64,000 bases of DNA from Falsiroseomonas tokyonensis (GCF_019024325.1 NZ_JAFNJS010000001.1:434001-498000); one strand, 5' to 3'. Shown: positions 6,382-15,612, numbered from the stretch's first letter. Made by a program: numbers and translations. Notes: generated by a model not told the origin, from the sequence alone.

Positions 6382-8579
6382 GGCTTGGCCTCCTCCGGAG
6401 CAGGCGCTGCCGAGGCAGCACCGTCCGGTTCGAGCAGGGAGAGTGCGGGCAGGGAGAAGGTGAACACGGCTCCGCCCTGCGGGTTCGGTGCCCAGGCGAG
6501 ACGTCCTCCGTGCTCCTCGACGATGGCACGGCAGATGGACAGACCGACGCCCATGCCCTCGCGCTTGGTGGTGACGAAGGGCTCGAACAGGCGGCGCCCC
6601 ACCTCCTCCGGCAGACCGCCGCCGGTGTCGGCGATGGCGACGGCGCAGAAGCCCGCATCCTCGCGCCGTACCTCGACCCGAAGATCCCGGCGCGGGCTGT
6701 CCTCCATGGCCTCGATCGCGTTGCGCACCAGGTTGACCACCACCTGGCGGATCTGCACGGGGTCGGCCAGTACCGGAAGGGCCCGCGGCGAAACCTCCAG
6801 GCTCAGGGTCACGCCGCGCTGCCGTGCGCCACTGAGCGCCAGGCCGACCCCGTCCTGCACCAATCCGTTCAGGTCGACGATTCCGCGCTCGCCATCGGCG
6901 CCACCGATGAAGTCGCGCAGCCGCCGCACGATCGTGCCGGCATGCACGGCCTGGTCCGCCGCCTCCCGCATCGCATCGCGCGCCATGGCGGAGCGGCTTG
7001 GACCGGGCTCGCGCCGCTCCAGCATGTTCAGCGCCGCCTCGGTGAAGTTGGCCACGGCGGTCAGCGGCTGGCTGAGCTCATGTGCCAGCGCCGCGGCCAG
7101 GGCGCCCATGTCGTTCAGCCGCGCCATGTGCCGAAGCTCGGCCTGGGTATCACGCAGCCGTGCCTCCGCCTGGCGCAGCGCGGTGACATCGGTGCAGGCC
7201 TTCACCATCGCGAGCAGGCGGCCATCCGGGCCCAGGCGCGGCGACCAGTGGCTGGCAACCAGGATGGGCGTGCCGTCGCGGCGCCATTGGCGGATCTCGC
7301 CCTGCCAGGCGCCGTCCCGCCGCAGGCACTCGCGGATCGCAGCCAGCGGCTCCGGGAACTCGCTGCGCAGCAGGTCGTTCGCCACCTGGCCAATGGCCTC
7401 CTCCGCGCTCCAGCCGAGCAGCCGCTGCATGCCCGTCGTCCAGACCAGGATGCGTCCATCCGGTCCCACCACCTTTACCTGCGCCAGGTCGAGCGCGGCC
7501 AGAACCTCCTCCCGCTCGCGCAGCCTTTCCGCTGCCTCGTGCCGCGCCAGCAACAGCGCGCGGCCCACCTCATTCACCTCGCGCACCGCGGAATGCGGCG
7601 TGGCGCCGGCATCCGAGGGCGGCAGCTGGGAGGCCGCGGCCAGCGCCTGGATCGGCCGGGCGATGCGCCGGGTGAAGACCAGCGCCAGGGCCGCGGCAAG
7701 CGCGGCAAAGACCAGGGCACTGCCGGCGGCGATCCACAACTGGCGCCGCAGCGGTGCGGCGAAGGCCGTCTCCGGCATGAAGACCCAGGCGGTCCAGCCG
7801 GAGACCCGGGCCTCGGCATGCGCCACCACCACGGGCACGCCGAAGGCGTCCTGCGCGCGCCGCCAGCCCTCGCCGATGGGCGGCCCCTCCTCCGCGCCGA
7901 CGCGGCGCAGGCCGACGAGGCGTGACGCGCCTTCGCTCCGCGCCAACACGGTCCCGTCGCGATCGGTGATGGTGGCGATCACGCCCGCCGGCAGTCGCGC
8001 ATCGCGCAGGATGGCGTCGAGCTCGCTGACCGGGACGCGCAGGCTGAGCAGCCTGGGCCGGTCGGTCGGCGGTCCCGGAACCGGCGCCATCACCGCGAAT
8101 CCGGGTGCCCCCGCGTCCAGCCCGAGAAGGCCGCTGACCTGGGGCCGCAGCGTTTCCAGCGCCGCACGCTCGGCAATCGCATCATGGGCGCCGAGGGCGG
8201 CCGAGCCGAGCGTCAGCAACTGATGCGTCTCGCCTTCCTGCAGCACCAGGACGGCGTCCCGCGCCCGCGGCAATTGCCGGACGCGCTCCCGGAAGGCCTC
8301 GACGTCGCCGGAGATCAGGTGGTCCGAGGTGGCCAGCACCTCGACCATCGCCTGCAAGGTGGTGAGGCCGCGGTCCAGCGAGACCGCGATGTGGTGCGCT
8401 GCGTCGCGCGCCGCGTCCCGATGGCGCGCCCGCTCCGTTTCCGCGACGCGGACCAGCAGATAGACCTCCAGCGCCAGCATTGGCAGCAGCAGCGCGGCGC
8501 ACAGCAGGCCGAGGTGCCAGGCCAGCGGTCGCCCGGCGGGACCGGCTTCCACGGCCCGGTTCGTTCCGGCAGGTTCCAT
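6360..8579 (-). CDS. Membrane sensor histidine kinase (Cache-HAMP-PAS)
   Basis: The 739-residue protein has a first membrane helix at about 19-45, a large periplasmic sensor region (Cache-like, about 46-280), a second helix at about 281-303, a HAMP-like linker, one PAS domain (about 365-485) and a kinase core. His500 in ALAHELSQPLTA is the phosphorylated residue of a HisKA domain. The ATPase domain shows NLVRNAIEAM, DTGGGLP and GMGVGLSICRAIVEEHGG. The kinase core resembles the FixL/DctB group, but there is no evidence that the PAS domain binds haem. Because the sensor region faces the periplasm, it likely reports on the envelope or on an extracellular ligand. It overlaps its partner regulator by 22 bases. 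Confidence 0.92.
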   Translation of the reverse strand: MEPAGTNRAVEAGPAGRPLAWHLGLLCAALLLPMLALEVYLLVRVAETERARHRDAARDAAHHIAVSLDRGLTTLQAMVEVLATSDHLISGDVEAFRERVRQLPRARDAVLVLQEGETHQLLTLGSAALGAHDAIAERAALETLRPQVSGLLGLDAGAPGFAVMAPVPGPPTDRPRLLSLRVPVSELDAILRDARLPAGVIATITDRDGTVLARSEGASRLVGLRRVGAEEGPPIGEGWRRAQDAFGVPVVVAHAEARVSGWTAWVFMPETAFAAPLRRQLWIAAGSALVFAALAAALALVFTRRIARPIQALAAASQLPPSDAGATPHSAVREVNEVGRALLLARHEAAERLREREEVLAALDLAQVKVVGPDGRILVWTTGMQRLLGWSAEEAIGQVANDLLRSEFPEPLAAIRECLRRDGAWQGEIRQWRRDGTPILVASHWSPRLGPDGRLLAMVKACTDVTALRQAEARLRDTQAELRHMARLNDMGALAAALAHELSQPLTAVANFTEAALNMLERREPGPSRSAMARDAMREAADQAVHAGTIVRRLRDFIGGADGERGIVDLNGLVQDGVGLALSGARQRGVTLSLEVSPRALPVLADPVQIRQVVVNLVRNAIEAMEDSPRRDLRVEVRREDAGFCAVAIADTGGGLPEEVGRRLFEPFVTTKREGMGVGLSICRAIVEEHGGRLAWAPNPQGGAVFTFSLPALSLLEPDGAASAAPAPEEAKPCPPISP

Positions 8580-8852
8580 GGCTGCTTGTCGTTTCCTGTA
8601 GCGCGCAGCGGACAGAACCGGCGAGCGGGAGTGCGGTTCCCGGGCTTCATGCGGGAAGCCCCTAGGTAGCGGCCCTTAGATGCGGGCGCGCAAACGAAGG
8701 CCAAATTGCCGAACGAGGAGCGACGCCGGCCGCCACGCTTGGTTTGGCACGCCAGGTCCTGGCCCGGATACGAGGCCGCAACCCTGATGTCACCATGGTG
8801 CATCGAACCAGCCTGCCGCGCCGCTTCCACGAGGAAGGAAGGACACATCATC

Positions 8853-9860
8853 ATGCAAGAGCATCCGACGCACACAGCACAGCACCCGGCGCTTCGTGCA
8901 TCCTTGCTCACCACCGCTGCCGTCGTGGCGCTCGGCATCTCCGGCACCGCCGTGGCGCAGCAGCAGCAGGCGCAGCAAAACCAGGCCCAGCAGGGCAATA
9001 TCCAGACGCCATCGGGGAACCCCCTCGCGCCGCAGCTGCAGGCGGTGGAGCGTTCGCTGCGCCAGTCCCAGCAGCAGCTTTCGCAGCAGGGCGCCGATGC
9101 GCCGCAGCCGAACTGGGAACAGGCGCGTCGTGCGGTCAGCGCCGGCCAGGAAGCGCTCGGCCGCACCCCGTCGGAGCTGCAGGGGCAGGATGCCTTCGAC
9201 GCCGCGCGGACCCGCCTTTCCGATGCACGGGTTGCGCTCCAGGGCAGCAGCCCCGATCGCCAGCGTGCGGCGATGCAGCTGCGCGAGGCGGCCGATGCGA
9301 TGGCCGCGCTGCACGGCCGCCTGACCTCCGCTGAGAGTTCGGGGTCGCAGGGGGGGACCTCCAACTCCGGCCGCAGGCAGACCGCCGTGCAGCAGGCGCA
9401 GCCGCAGGTGAATGGGCAGCGCCCGGACCAGGCGCGGAGCGAGACGGCGCAGCGCGACCAGCGGACCGGCGCGACCACGGCCACCCCCGCGCCAGCGCAG
9501 TCGGGTGGTGCCCGGAGCGCCGCCGTATCGCCAGCGGCCGGCGTGCCGTTGCAGCGGGTCTCGAACCTGATCGGCACCAATGTCGTCGGCGCCAACGGGC
9601 GTGAGTCCGGCGAGGTGGAGAACCTGCTGCTCGACCGCCAGGGCAATGTCCGCGCCGCGCTGGTCGAATGGGGCGGCTTCCTCGGCATCGGCACGCGCCG
9701 TGCGATGGTGCCGATGGAGCGCATCGAACTGGGCAGCCAGCCGGCCCGCCTGAACATGACGCGCGAGGAGCTGGAGGCGCTGCCGCGCTACGACGAAGCC
9801 AATATCGCCGCCTATGGCCGCGAGCGCGGCTGGGGCGAGGGGATCCGCATGGCACGTTGA
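8853..9860 (+). CDS. Exported protein, helical region plus C-terminal PRC-barrel
   Basis: The start at 8853 is preceded by AGGAAGGA and begins a long signal peptide ending AVAQ near residue 36. The 335-residue product has a Gln-rich stretch, a helical region (about 60-155) with regularly spaced alanines, a low-complexity linker, and a PRC-barrel at about 235-315 with GESGEVENLLLD-like and GGFLGIGTRRA segments. The barrel resembles the one at 2021-2401. It is divergent from the sensor kinase (273-base shared upstream region), which suggests common regulation. Probably periplasmic; function unknown. Confidence 0.75.
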   Translation: MQEHPTHTAQHPALRASLLTTAAVVALGISGTAVAQQQQAQQNQAQQGNIQTPSGNPLAPQLQAVERSLRQSQQQLSQQGADAPQPNWEQARRAVSAGQEALGRTPSELQGQDAFDAARTRLSDARVALQGSSPDRQRAAMQLREAADAMAALHGRLTSAESSGSQGGTSNSGRRQTAVQQAQPQVNGQRPDQARSETAQRDQRTGATTATPAPAQSGGARSAAVSPAAGVPLQRVSNLIGTNVVGANGRESGEVENLLLDRQGNVRAALVEWGGFLGIGTRRAMVPMERIELGSQPARLNMTREELEALPRYDEANIAAYGRERGWGEGIRMAR

Positions 9861-9989
9861 ACCGGCCATGCGGCGGGCGGCGGCACGGCGCCGCTGCCCG
9901 ACCACGCGCGGGCTCGGCCGGCGCGGCCAGGACGTGCGGACGCAACACGCCGGTGCGCCCGCGCCGGCGACAACATCAGGAGAGACCTC

Positions 9990-10397
9990 ATGAACGCCAG
10001 GATCCTCGCCACCGCCTTGATCGGCCTCGCGCTGAGCGCGCCCGCCTTTGCCCAGGGCCAGAGCCAGAACCCGCAGAACCGTTCGGGCAGCGGGGCCTCC
10101 TCCAGTCAGGGTTCCTCCGGCTCGGCGCAGAGCCAGCAGCAGGCGGTGAGCCAGCAGCGGCTTCGCCAGCAGCTGACGCAGGCGGGATTCCAGGATGTGC
10201 GGATCATCGACGCCGCCTACCTTGTCGAGGCCAAGACGCAGGACGGCAACTCGGTTTTCCTGATGATCAACCCGCCCGCCTCGATGCCCTCCGCCAGCGC
10301 CACGCAGCCTGGCAGCGGCGCCAGCAGCAGCGGCTCCAGCGGCGGCAGCAGCCCGTCTTCCAGCGGCGGAAGCAGCAGCAGCGGCTCCCGCAACTGA
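9990..10397 (+). CDS. Small exported Ser/Gly-rich protein
   Basis: The 135-residue product has a signal peptide ending APAFAQ near residue 22, a Gln/Ser-rich segment, a short ordered core (about 53-95) with RLRQQLTQAGFQDVRIIDA and VEAKTQDGNSVFLMINP, and a Ser/Gly tail. The core looks like a small alpha/beta module of the kind often annotated as PepSY-like or hypothetical in related bacteria. A good AGGAGAG ribosome binding site precedes the ATG. It lies 129 bases after the PRC-barrel gene and ends at a strong hairpin terminator, so the two may share a transcript. Confidence 0.7.
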   Translation: MNARILATALIGLALSAPAFAQGQSQNPQNRSGSGASSSQGSSGSAQSQQQAVSQQRLRQQLTQAGFQDVRIIDAAYLVEAKTQDGNSVFLMINPPASMPSASATQPGSGASSSGSSGGSSPSSSGGSSSSGSRN

Positions 10398-10412
10398 AGC
10401 AGGTGGTCAGGA

Positions 10413-10436
10413 AGGGGGCGGCGCGAGCCGCCCCCT
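10413..10436 (+). terminator. Hairpin terminator with GCGA tetraloop
   Basis: AGGGGGCGGC (10413-10422) pairs perfectly with GCCGCCCCCT (10427-10436) around the loop GCGA. It lies 16 bases after the stop of the small exported protein. Only a short TGTTC follows, so it is GC-rich and without a clear T-tract. Confidence 0.7.
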
Positions 10437-10490
10437 GTTCGCATCATGCTGTCCCTGCGCACCTTCCCACTTCCAGCATTGGCGTAGCCG

Positions 10491-10913
10491 ATGCGCGCGG
10501 GTGAGGCGACGAACCGGTCGGGATGCGGCGGTGCCGCCTGCTACGTCGTGGACGACGACGCGGCGGTGCGCCGTTCGGTCGCGCTGCTGCTCGGCTCCGC
10601 CGGCTACAGGGTCGAAACCTTCGAGCACGGCGACGCCTTCCTGGACTTCGCCGACCAGGAGCTGCCCTTCGGCTGCGTGATCCTTGATGTCCACATGCCC
10701 GGCAGCGACGGCGCGACCGTTCAGCGGGAGCTGGTGGCGCGGGGACTGCCGCATCCCATCGTGGTCATCACCGGGCATGGCGACGTGTCGCTCGCGGTGC
10801 AGATGGTACGGGCGGGGGCGCGCAGCGTCCTGCAGAAGCCCTTCAGCGGCAACGCCTTGCTGCGGGCGACGCAGGAGGCCATGACCCTACGGGACGACAG
10901 CGGGCGTCACTGA
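10491..10913 (+). CDS. Receiver-only response regulator, near copy of the FixJ-type regulator
   Basis: This 140-residue protein is a lone receiver domain with Asp21-Asp22, phospho-acceptor Asp66 (CVILDVHMPG) and Lys116 (LQKPF). It matches the receiver at 5755-6381 almost residue for residue in several blocks, such as LPFGCV, ARGLPHPIVVIT and LLLGSAGY, but stops before any DNA-binding domain. It therefore looks like a duplicated and truncated copy that keeps phosphorylation chemistry, able to act as a phosphate sink or competitor for the kinase at 6360-8579. The upstream region has no clear Shine-Dalgarno sequence, and a stop codon lies just before the ATG in frame. Confidence 0.85.
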   Translation: MRAGEATNRSGCGGAACYVVDDDAAVRRSVALLLGSAGYRVETFEHGDAFLDFADQELPFGCVILDVHMPGSDGATVQRELVARGLPHPIVVITGHGDVSLAVQMVRAGARSVLQKPFSGNALLRATQEAMTLRDDSGRH

Positions 10914-11192
10914 GCCGGCCGGGTGCGCGTCTGCGCGGCATGCGAAGACGCCCGAGGCTCCAGGCAGCCGGACCACGCTGCGAAGCGTGCCTCGACGTCC
11001 GTACGACCACCTAGACCACGTCGGCAACCTCACCTTGGTCCCGCGACGGCGTTACCTTCATCGGCGTACAGGGGGAAGCACAGAAGGACGCGGCCCGGTT
11101 CGAACCTGGCTGCACCCGGATGAGCCGCCCTCCTTCGCCTTCGATCGCGATACAGCGCCGAGCAGCGAAACGACTTTACGAGGAAGCTGGCC
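10914..11192. other. Intergenic region before exported protein gene
   Basis: About 280 bases between the orphan receiver and the next exported-protein gene contain no open frame with protein-like features. It presumably holds the promoter of the gene at 11193; no consensus elements were convincing. Confidence 0.4.
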
Positions 11193-11726
11193 ATGAAAGT
11201 GCACCAGGAAGGCCACCCGGCCGTCACGTCCCGCCGATCGCACCTGCAATTCGTCTCCTTGCCGCTCACCCTGGCCTGCTGGCTAGCGGCTGGTCCGGCT
11301 GCCGCGCAGTGGCGCACCGGGAAGGTGGCGGAGCCAGCGCCGGTCCTGGAGTCGCGCCGCGGCAAGCTGGCCGGCTATGCCGCGATGCTCGACGCTGCCG
11401 CGGAGCGTCTGCACGCCTCCATGATGGCGCTCGTGGCCTACGGCACCCGGGATCCGCAGCGCGGATCCGTGCCGCCGCAGCAGCAGGCACTGGTCGACCA
11501 GGCGCAGCGGGCCTGGCTGGTGGTGAAGAACACGCCGGAGGATTTCGCCCTTAACGACATCTACACCGCCGTGGACCGGCAGTTCGCTGAATCGGTCGGG
11601 CGGATGCAGCGTGCCGCGACCGCACCTTCCGAGGCCGTGGCGGAAGCCCGCAGCATCCTCACGGCCATGGAGCGGCTGGAAGATGCCGCGGCCGCTGCGG
11701 CGATGGCGGCCGGCCCCGCGCCGTGA
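11193..11726 (+). CDS. Exported helical protein of unknown function
   Basis: The product has 177 residues with an extended N-terminus, a hydrophobic export signal (about 22-38, ending PAAAQ) and an alpha-helical mature part rich in Ala, Arg and Gln, with segments such as LVDQAQRAWLVVKNTPEDF and ARSILTAMERLED. A GAGGAAGC ribosome binding site precedes the ATG. It lacks the GYRxGREDER motif but resembles the other exported proteins of the island in size, export and helical content. It is the last gene before the convergent tamB gene. No function is recognised. Confidence 0.65.
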   Translation: MKVHQEGHPAVTSRRSHLQFVSLPLTLACWLAAGPAAAQWRTGKVAEPAPVLESRRGKLAGYAAMLDAAAERLHASMMALVAYGTRDPQRGSVPPQQQALVDQAQRAWLVVKNTPEDFALNDIYTAVDRQFAESVGRMQRAATAPSEAVAEARSILTAMERLEDAAAAAAMAAGPAP

Positions 11727-11741
11727 CGGCTGCCGCCGGGT

Positions 11742-11764
11742 GCCCGTCCCGAAGCCGGGCGGGC
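11742..11764. terminator. Bidirectional hairpin between convergent genes
   Basis: GCCCGTCCCG (11742-11751) pairs with CGGGCGGGC (11756-11764) around AAGC, with one bulged T. It sits in the 70-base gap between the exported protein gene and the end of tamB, so it can serve both directions. Confidence 0.5.
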
Positions 11765-11796
11765 GACCGGTGCGGCCGTCTCACGCGCCGCCGGGA

Positions 11797-14700
11797 TCAG
11801 TATTCGAATTCGTAAGTGAGGCCGAGGCGGTCGCCGGCCGGGCCGGTGGCGGTCTCGCCCTCCAGCTTCAGGCGCGGCGTGATCTCGACCTCCACCCCGA
11901 CGCCGGTCTGTCCGCTCTGGACGCCCTGGCGAAGCCCGAGATAGACGCCCGGCGCGACATAGCGCCCGGCTTCGGCGGTCGGCCCGGCGCCCGTCCCCTC
12001 CACGGCACCATCGCCGGCGACACCGAGCCGGTCGAGGCCGAGCGCGCCCCGCAGGCGGTCCAGCGCCTGGCTGCCGCCACCAACGCCGGTGAGCTGCGCG
12101 ATCGCCTCGGCGATCTGCAGGACCTCGAAGGGCGAGAGGCGGTCGGTGGATCGGTCGAACAGCAGCCGCGCCAGGATCTCGTCCTGCGGCAGTTCCGGCG
12201 AGGAGCTGAAGGTGATCTCCGGCGCCGCCGGCGTGCCCTGCACCGCGATGGTGATGCTGGTGCCGCCGGCCTCGCTGCGCGCCACCAGATCCAGCCGCGG
12301 GGTCAGGGTGCCGCCGGCGAAGTCGATGCGGCCGCGGTCGAAGGTCAGGCGGCGGGCCAGCACCTGGAGCGTGCCGCGGCGCAGCTCGAAGCCACCCTGC
12401 GGAACAGGGTCGGGCAGCGTGCCGCCGATGCGCAGCTCGCCACCCAGCTCGGCATCGACGCCCCGGCCGCGCACGAAGATCCGCCCGGGCGCGGAGATCG
12501 CGACATCGAGGCGGATGGCCGGCAGGCCTTGCGGCGTCGGCAGGCTGGCCTCGGCCGGCTGCGCCGCGGGCGGCAGGATGGCGCCGGGGGGCGGCCTGCC
12601 ACGCACCTGCACGCCGTCCAGCACGGGCAGGCTGGCGGGCAGGCTGCGGGGGATGCGGATCTCGGCGCGCTGGATGCGGACCTGGCCGGCCAGCAGCGCG
12701 TCGGCCAGCAGCGGCCCGTCGAGGCGCAGCTCGGCATCGACGACCGCGGTGATGAGGTCGGATACCGCCGGCCGCGCATCTCGGGCGGTAAGCCGCAGCT
12801 CGGCCGGCAGCCCGGCCGCGCCGAGATCCACCGCGCCCTGCAGCGCGATGCTGCCGCCCCCGGCCGTGCGCCCCCGCAGGCGCTGCACCACCAGGCGCGT
12901 GCCCGCGCCCACCACGCTTCCGGCGATGTCGCTGATCCGGATGCCATAGACGGGGTTGCGGTACTCGCCGCCGGACAGTGTCGCCCGCCCGCCCAGCCTG
13001 GGCTCGGCGAGCGTGCCCTCGGCCCGCAGCGCCAGTTGCAGCTGCCCGGTCACCCGGTCCGCGCCGGCGGCCAGGAAGGGGCCGGCCAGCGGCTGCAGGG
13101 CCAGGTTACCGTCCAGGCTGGCCTGCAGCGGGGCGGCCGGGCCGAAGCCCTGCGGCAAGGTCGCGGCCAGCGTCAGCCGCCCGGCCCTTCCGGCCTCGAT
13201 CTCCGCCCGCAGCCTTGCGGCGCCGGCGGCCCAGCGCGCCTCCGCCCGCAGGCCGAGCGCGGGCAGGCCCTGGGACCAGCTTGCACCCGGTCGCAGGCCG
13301 CTTCCGCGCAGCGTCGCCTCCACCACCGGCTCGGCCACGGGCCCGGTCACCCGGACGGTGCCGGACAGGCTGCCCTCCGGCGACAGCTCCGGCAGGAAGG
13401 GGCCGGTCAGGGCGGCGGGGATCGAGGACAGCGTGGCGCTCAGGTCGGCCCGCTGCGGACCCCAGCGGCCCGCAAGCTGCACGCGCCCGCCGTGCGGGAC
13501 GGTGAGGCCCAGGGGCGATGCCAGCCGGAGGCCGCCATCGGCGCCCAGCACGATCTGCGCCGGTGCCGCCAGGCCGATGGCCTGGCCCAGCGCCTCGGCC
13601 CGCAAGGCTGCCAGGTTCAACCGCCAGCCCTGTTCCACCGCCAGCAGCCGTCCATTGGCGGAGACGGCGCCCTGTTCGGCCTCCGCCTGCACCGACCAGG
13701 CCATCGCCTGCGGCGTCCCCTCCACCGTCGCCGCGATCCGACCCGCGCTGCCCGCATAGGCCAGGCGCGGGGCGTCCAGCCGCAGGTCGAAGCCCTGCAC
13801 GCCGTCCCGCGGCGCGAAGCTTCCCTGCGCCTGCAACCGCCCTTCCAGCCCGGCGAGCCCGGCGAGCCGCGCCAGTGGCGCCAATGCGCCGGCCTCCAGC
13901 CGCGCCGAGCCGTCGAACAGCAGCGCATCCGGGTCGATCAGCCCGGTCGCGGTCAGCACCGCGGGCCCAAGGCTGAGGCGGGCCTGGTCCAGTTGCAGCA
14001 GCGCCCCCTGCGGCTGGCCGCGCAGCGCCAGCTCCAGCGGCAGGCCCTCCAGCGTCGCCTGCAGCTGGGCCTGTGCACGCGGGGCGGTGGTCGGGTTCTC
14101 GATGCGGGCCTCCAGACCCAGCCCCTCCAGCACCCGCCCGGCGAGGGTGATGCGGTCGGAACTGGCGTTGAGGGTGATGGTCGGATCGGCCAGGGTGCCG
14201 CCGAGCCGCGCCACCGCCTCCAGCGCGCCGCTCGAAGCCGGGCCGAGGACCTCCAGCCGCGGCAGGCTGAGCCGCGCCGTGGCATCCAGCGGCGCCGCCA
14301 GCGATCCCGCCACGCCGAGCCGGCCGGCGGCGCCCTGCACCACCAGATCCACCCGGCGCGGTGCGGGTGCCGCCGTGCCGGACAGGGTCGGGCTGTCGCC
14401 GAGCACGGCATCCGCCTGTGCGATGCCGGTGGCGAGGCCCTGCGGGGTTGCCTCCAGCCGCAGCTGCGGGGCGGCGAAGGTGCCGGTGACGCGCATCTCG
14501 CCGCGCAGGGAATCCCAGGCCAGGCCCGGCGGCAGAAGCGCGCGAAGCGGTGCGGAATCCCCCAGGGCCAGTTGCAGCGTGAGCTCCGGAACCTCCTGCG
14601 CCAGGTCCAGCGTGCCGGCGGCACTGGCCTGCCCCACCGGGGTCTCGACTTGTAGCTGCGTGAGGGTCAGCAGGCCCTCGGCCGGCCGGTCCGCGTCCAG

Positions 14701-15609
14701 CGTGAAGCGAAGGGGGAAGAAGGCGCCCGCATCGGGCACCGGCAATAGCGGCGCCGCCTGCAGCTGGCCGCGAAGCTGCGCGCCGAAGGCCCCATCAGCC
14801 AGCGCGCGGATGGTGCCCTCGGCTTCCAGCGCGATGTCGGGACCGAGCCGCGCCGCCGCCGTCAGCGCCGCGCCGGCGGCCGGGCCATCCAGGCTCAGCG
14901 TCAGCGACAGGGGATGCTGCGGCAGCCCGAGAAGGCTGGGCACCAGGCCACCTTCCGGCTCCTGCACCGCAAGCTGCGCGTTCAGCCGGTCCTCGCCGGG
15001 GGCCAGGGACAGGTCGAGGGTGATGCTGCCTTCCCGGTCCAGCCGGCGCAGCGCCAGGTCGGCGGCCAGGCGTCCGGATTGCAGCGCGGCACTGCCGGTC
15101 AGGGAGAAGGCGGCGGCCTGGCCGAGCACCGCAGGATCGAGTTCCAGCCGCTGCACGACCAGGCGGTCCAGCGCCAGGTCCACCGGAAGGTCGGGCAGAC
15201 CCGGCAGCACGCCGCCCTGCCCTGGCGCCGGCTGTTCCCCCGCTTGGGTGGGGATGGCCGCGGGCGCCGCAACGGGCAGCCGGTCCACGCGCAGCAGCGC
15301 CGCCTCCAGCGCCTCCAGCCGCACCACGCCGCGCAGCAGCGCGGTGCGCGCGAGGTTGAGCCGGACATCCCGCAGGGTGAGCCAGACGCCCAGCTGGTCG
15401 GACAGGGTGATGCGGTCCGCCGTGGGGGCGCCGCGCAGCGCGCCTTCCAGCCCCTCCACGCGCAGGCCCGGGATCAGCGCTTCCAGACGCCGCTCCAGGA
15501 AGGACGGATCGCGCGCCGCATCGTCCTGCGCCGTCACCTTGCCGCCCGGCAGCAGCATGGCCGCCAGGAACAGGACGAGGAGGATACGGGGCAGTCGCCA
15601 GCGCTGCAT
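11797..15609 (-). CDS. tamB: TamB-family inner-membrane/periplasmic bridge protein
   Basis: The 1270-residue product begins with an N-terminal signal anchor (about 5-28) followed by a very long repetitive beta-rich region, the hydrophobic groove typical of AsmA/TamB proteins. The C-terminal third matches the DUF490 (TamB) domain and ends in the aromatic sequence GLTYEFEY. TamB partners with TamA to help insert outer-membrane proteins and is implicated in moving phospholipids to the outer membrane. Only three bases separate it from the tamA stop, so the genes are co-transcribed. Length agrees with family members (about 1250-1450). Confidence 0.93.
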   Translation of the reverse strand: MQRWRLPRILLVLFLAAMLLPGGKVTAQDDAARDPSFLERRLEALIPGLRVEGLEGALRGAPTADRITLSDQLGVWLTLRDVRLNLARTALLRGVVRLEALEAALLRVDRLPVAAPAAIPTQAGEQPAPGQGGVLPGLPDLPVDLALDRLVVQRLELDPAVLGQAAAFSLTGSAALQSGRLAADLALRRLDREGSITLDLSLAPGEDRLNAQLAVQEPEGGLVPSLLGLPQHPLSLTLSLDGPAAGAALTAAARLGPDIALEAEGTIRALADGAFGAQLRGQLQAAPLLPVPDAGAFFPLRFTLDADRPAEGLLTLTQLQVETPVGQASAAGTLDLAQEVPELTLQLALGDSAPLRALLPPGLAWDSLRGEMRVTGTFAAPQLRLEATPQGLATGIAQADAVLGDSPTLSGTAAPAPRRVDLVVQGAAGRLGVAGSLAAPLDATARLSLPRLEVLGPASSGALEAVARLGGTLADPTITLNASSDRITLAGRVLEGLGLEARIENPTTAPRAQAQLQATLEGLPLELALRGQPQGALLQLDQARLSLGPAVLTATGLIDPDALLFDGSARLEAGALAPLARLAGLAGLEGRLQAQGSFAPRDGVQGFDLRLDAPRLAYAGSAGRIAATVEGTPQAMAWSVQAEAEQGAVSANGRLLAVEQGWRLNLAALRAEALGQAIGLAAPAQIVLGADGGLRLASPLGLTVPHGGRVQLAGRWGPQRADLSATLSSIPAALTGPFLPELSPEGSLSGTVRVTGPVAEPVVEATLRGSGLRPGASWSQGLPALGLRAEARWAAGAARLRAEIEAGRAGRLTLAATLPQGFGPAAPLQASLDGNLALQPLAGPFLAAGADRVTGQLQLALRAEGTLAEPRLGGRATLSGGEYRNPVYGIRISDIAGSVVGAGTRLVVQRLRGRTAGGGSIALQGAVDLGAAGLPAELRLTARDARPAVSDLITAVVDAELRLDGPLLADALLAGQVRIQRAEIRIPRSLPASLPVLDGVQVRGRPPPGAILPPAAQPAEASLPTPQGLPAIRLDVAISAPGRIFVRGRGVDAELGGELRIGGTLPDPVPQGGFELRRGTLQVLARRLTFDRGRIDFAGGTLTPRLDLVARSEAGGTSITIAVQGTPAAPEITFSSSPELPQDEILARLLFDRSTDRLSPFEVLQIAEAIAQLTGVGGGSQALDRLRGALGLDRLGVAGDGAVEGTGAGPTAEAGRYVAPGVYLGLRQGVQSGQTGVGVEVEITPRLKLEGETATGPAGDRLGLTYEFEY

Positions 15610-15612
15610 GGT

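Noticed and set aside
6360-8579. Haem-binding oxygen sensor FixL
   Set aside because: The kinase core and partner are FixL/FixJ-like, but the protein has a periplasmic sensor region, and its PAS domain shows no evident haem histidine pattern. Only the general family is supported.
10987-11196. Short frame with LDHVGNLTLVP resembling part of HNH-type proteins
   Set aside because: The match is a single short stretch in a 69-codon frame without catalytic histidines; chance similarity is more likely.
11611-14655. A 1014-codon open frame on the plus strand
   Set aside because: Antisense to tamB with biased composition (many Gly, Arg, Gln) and no domains; a shadow frame.
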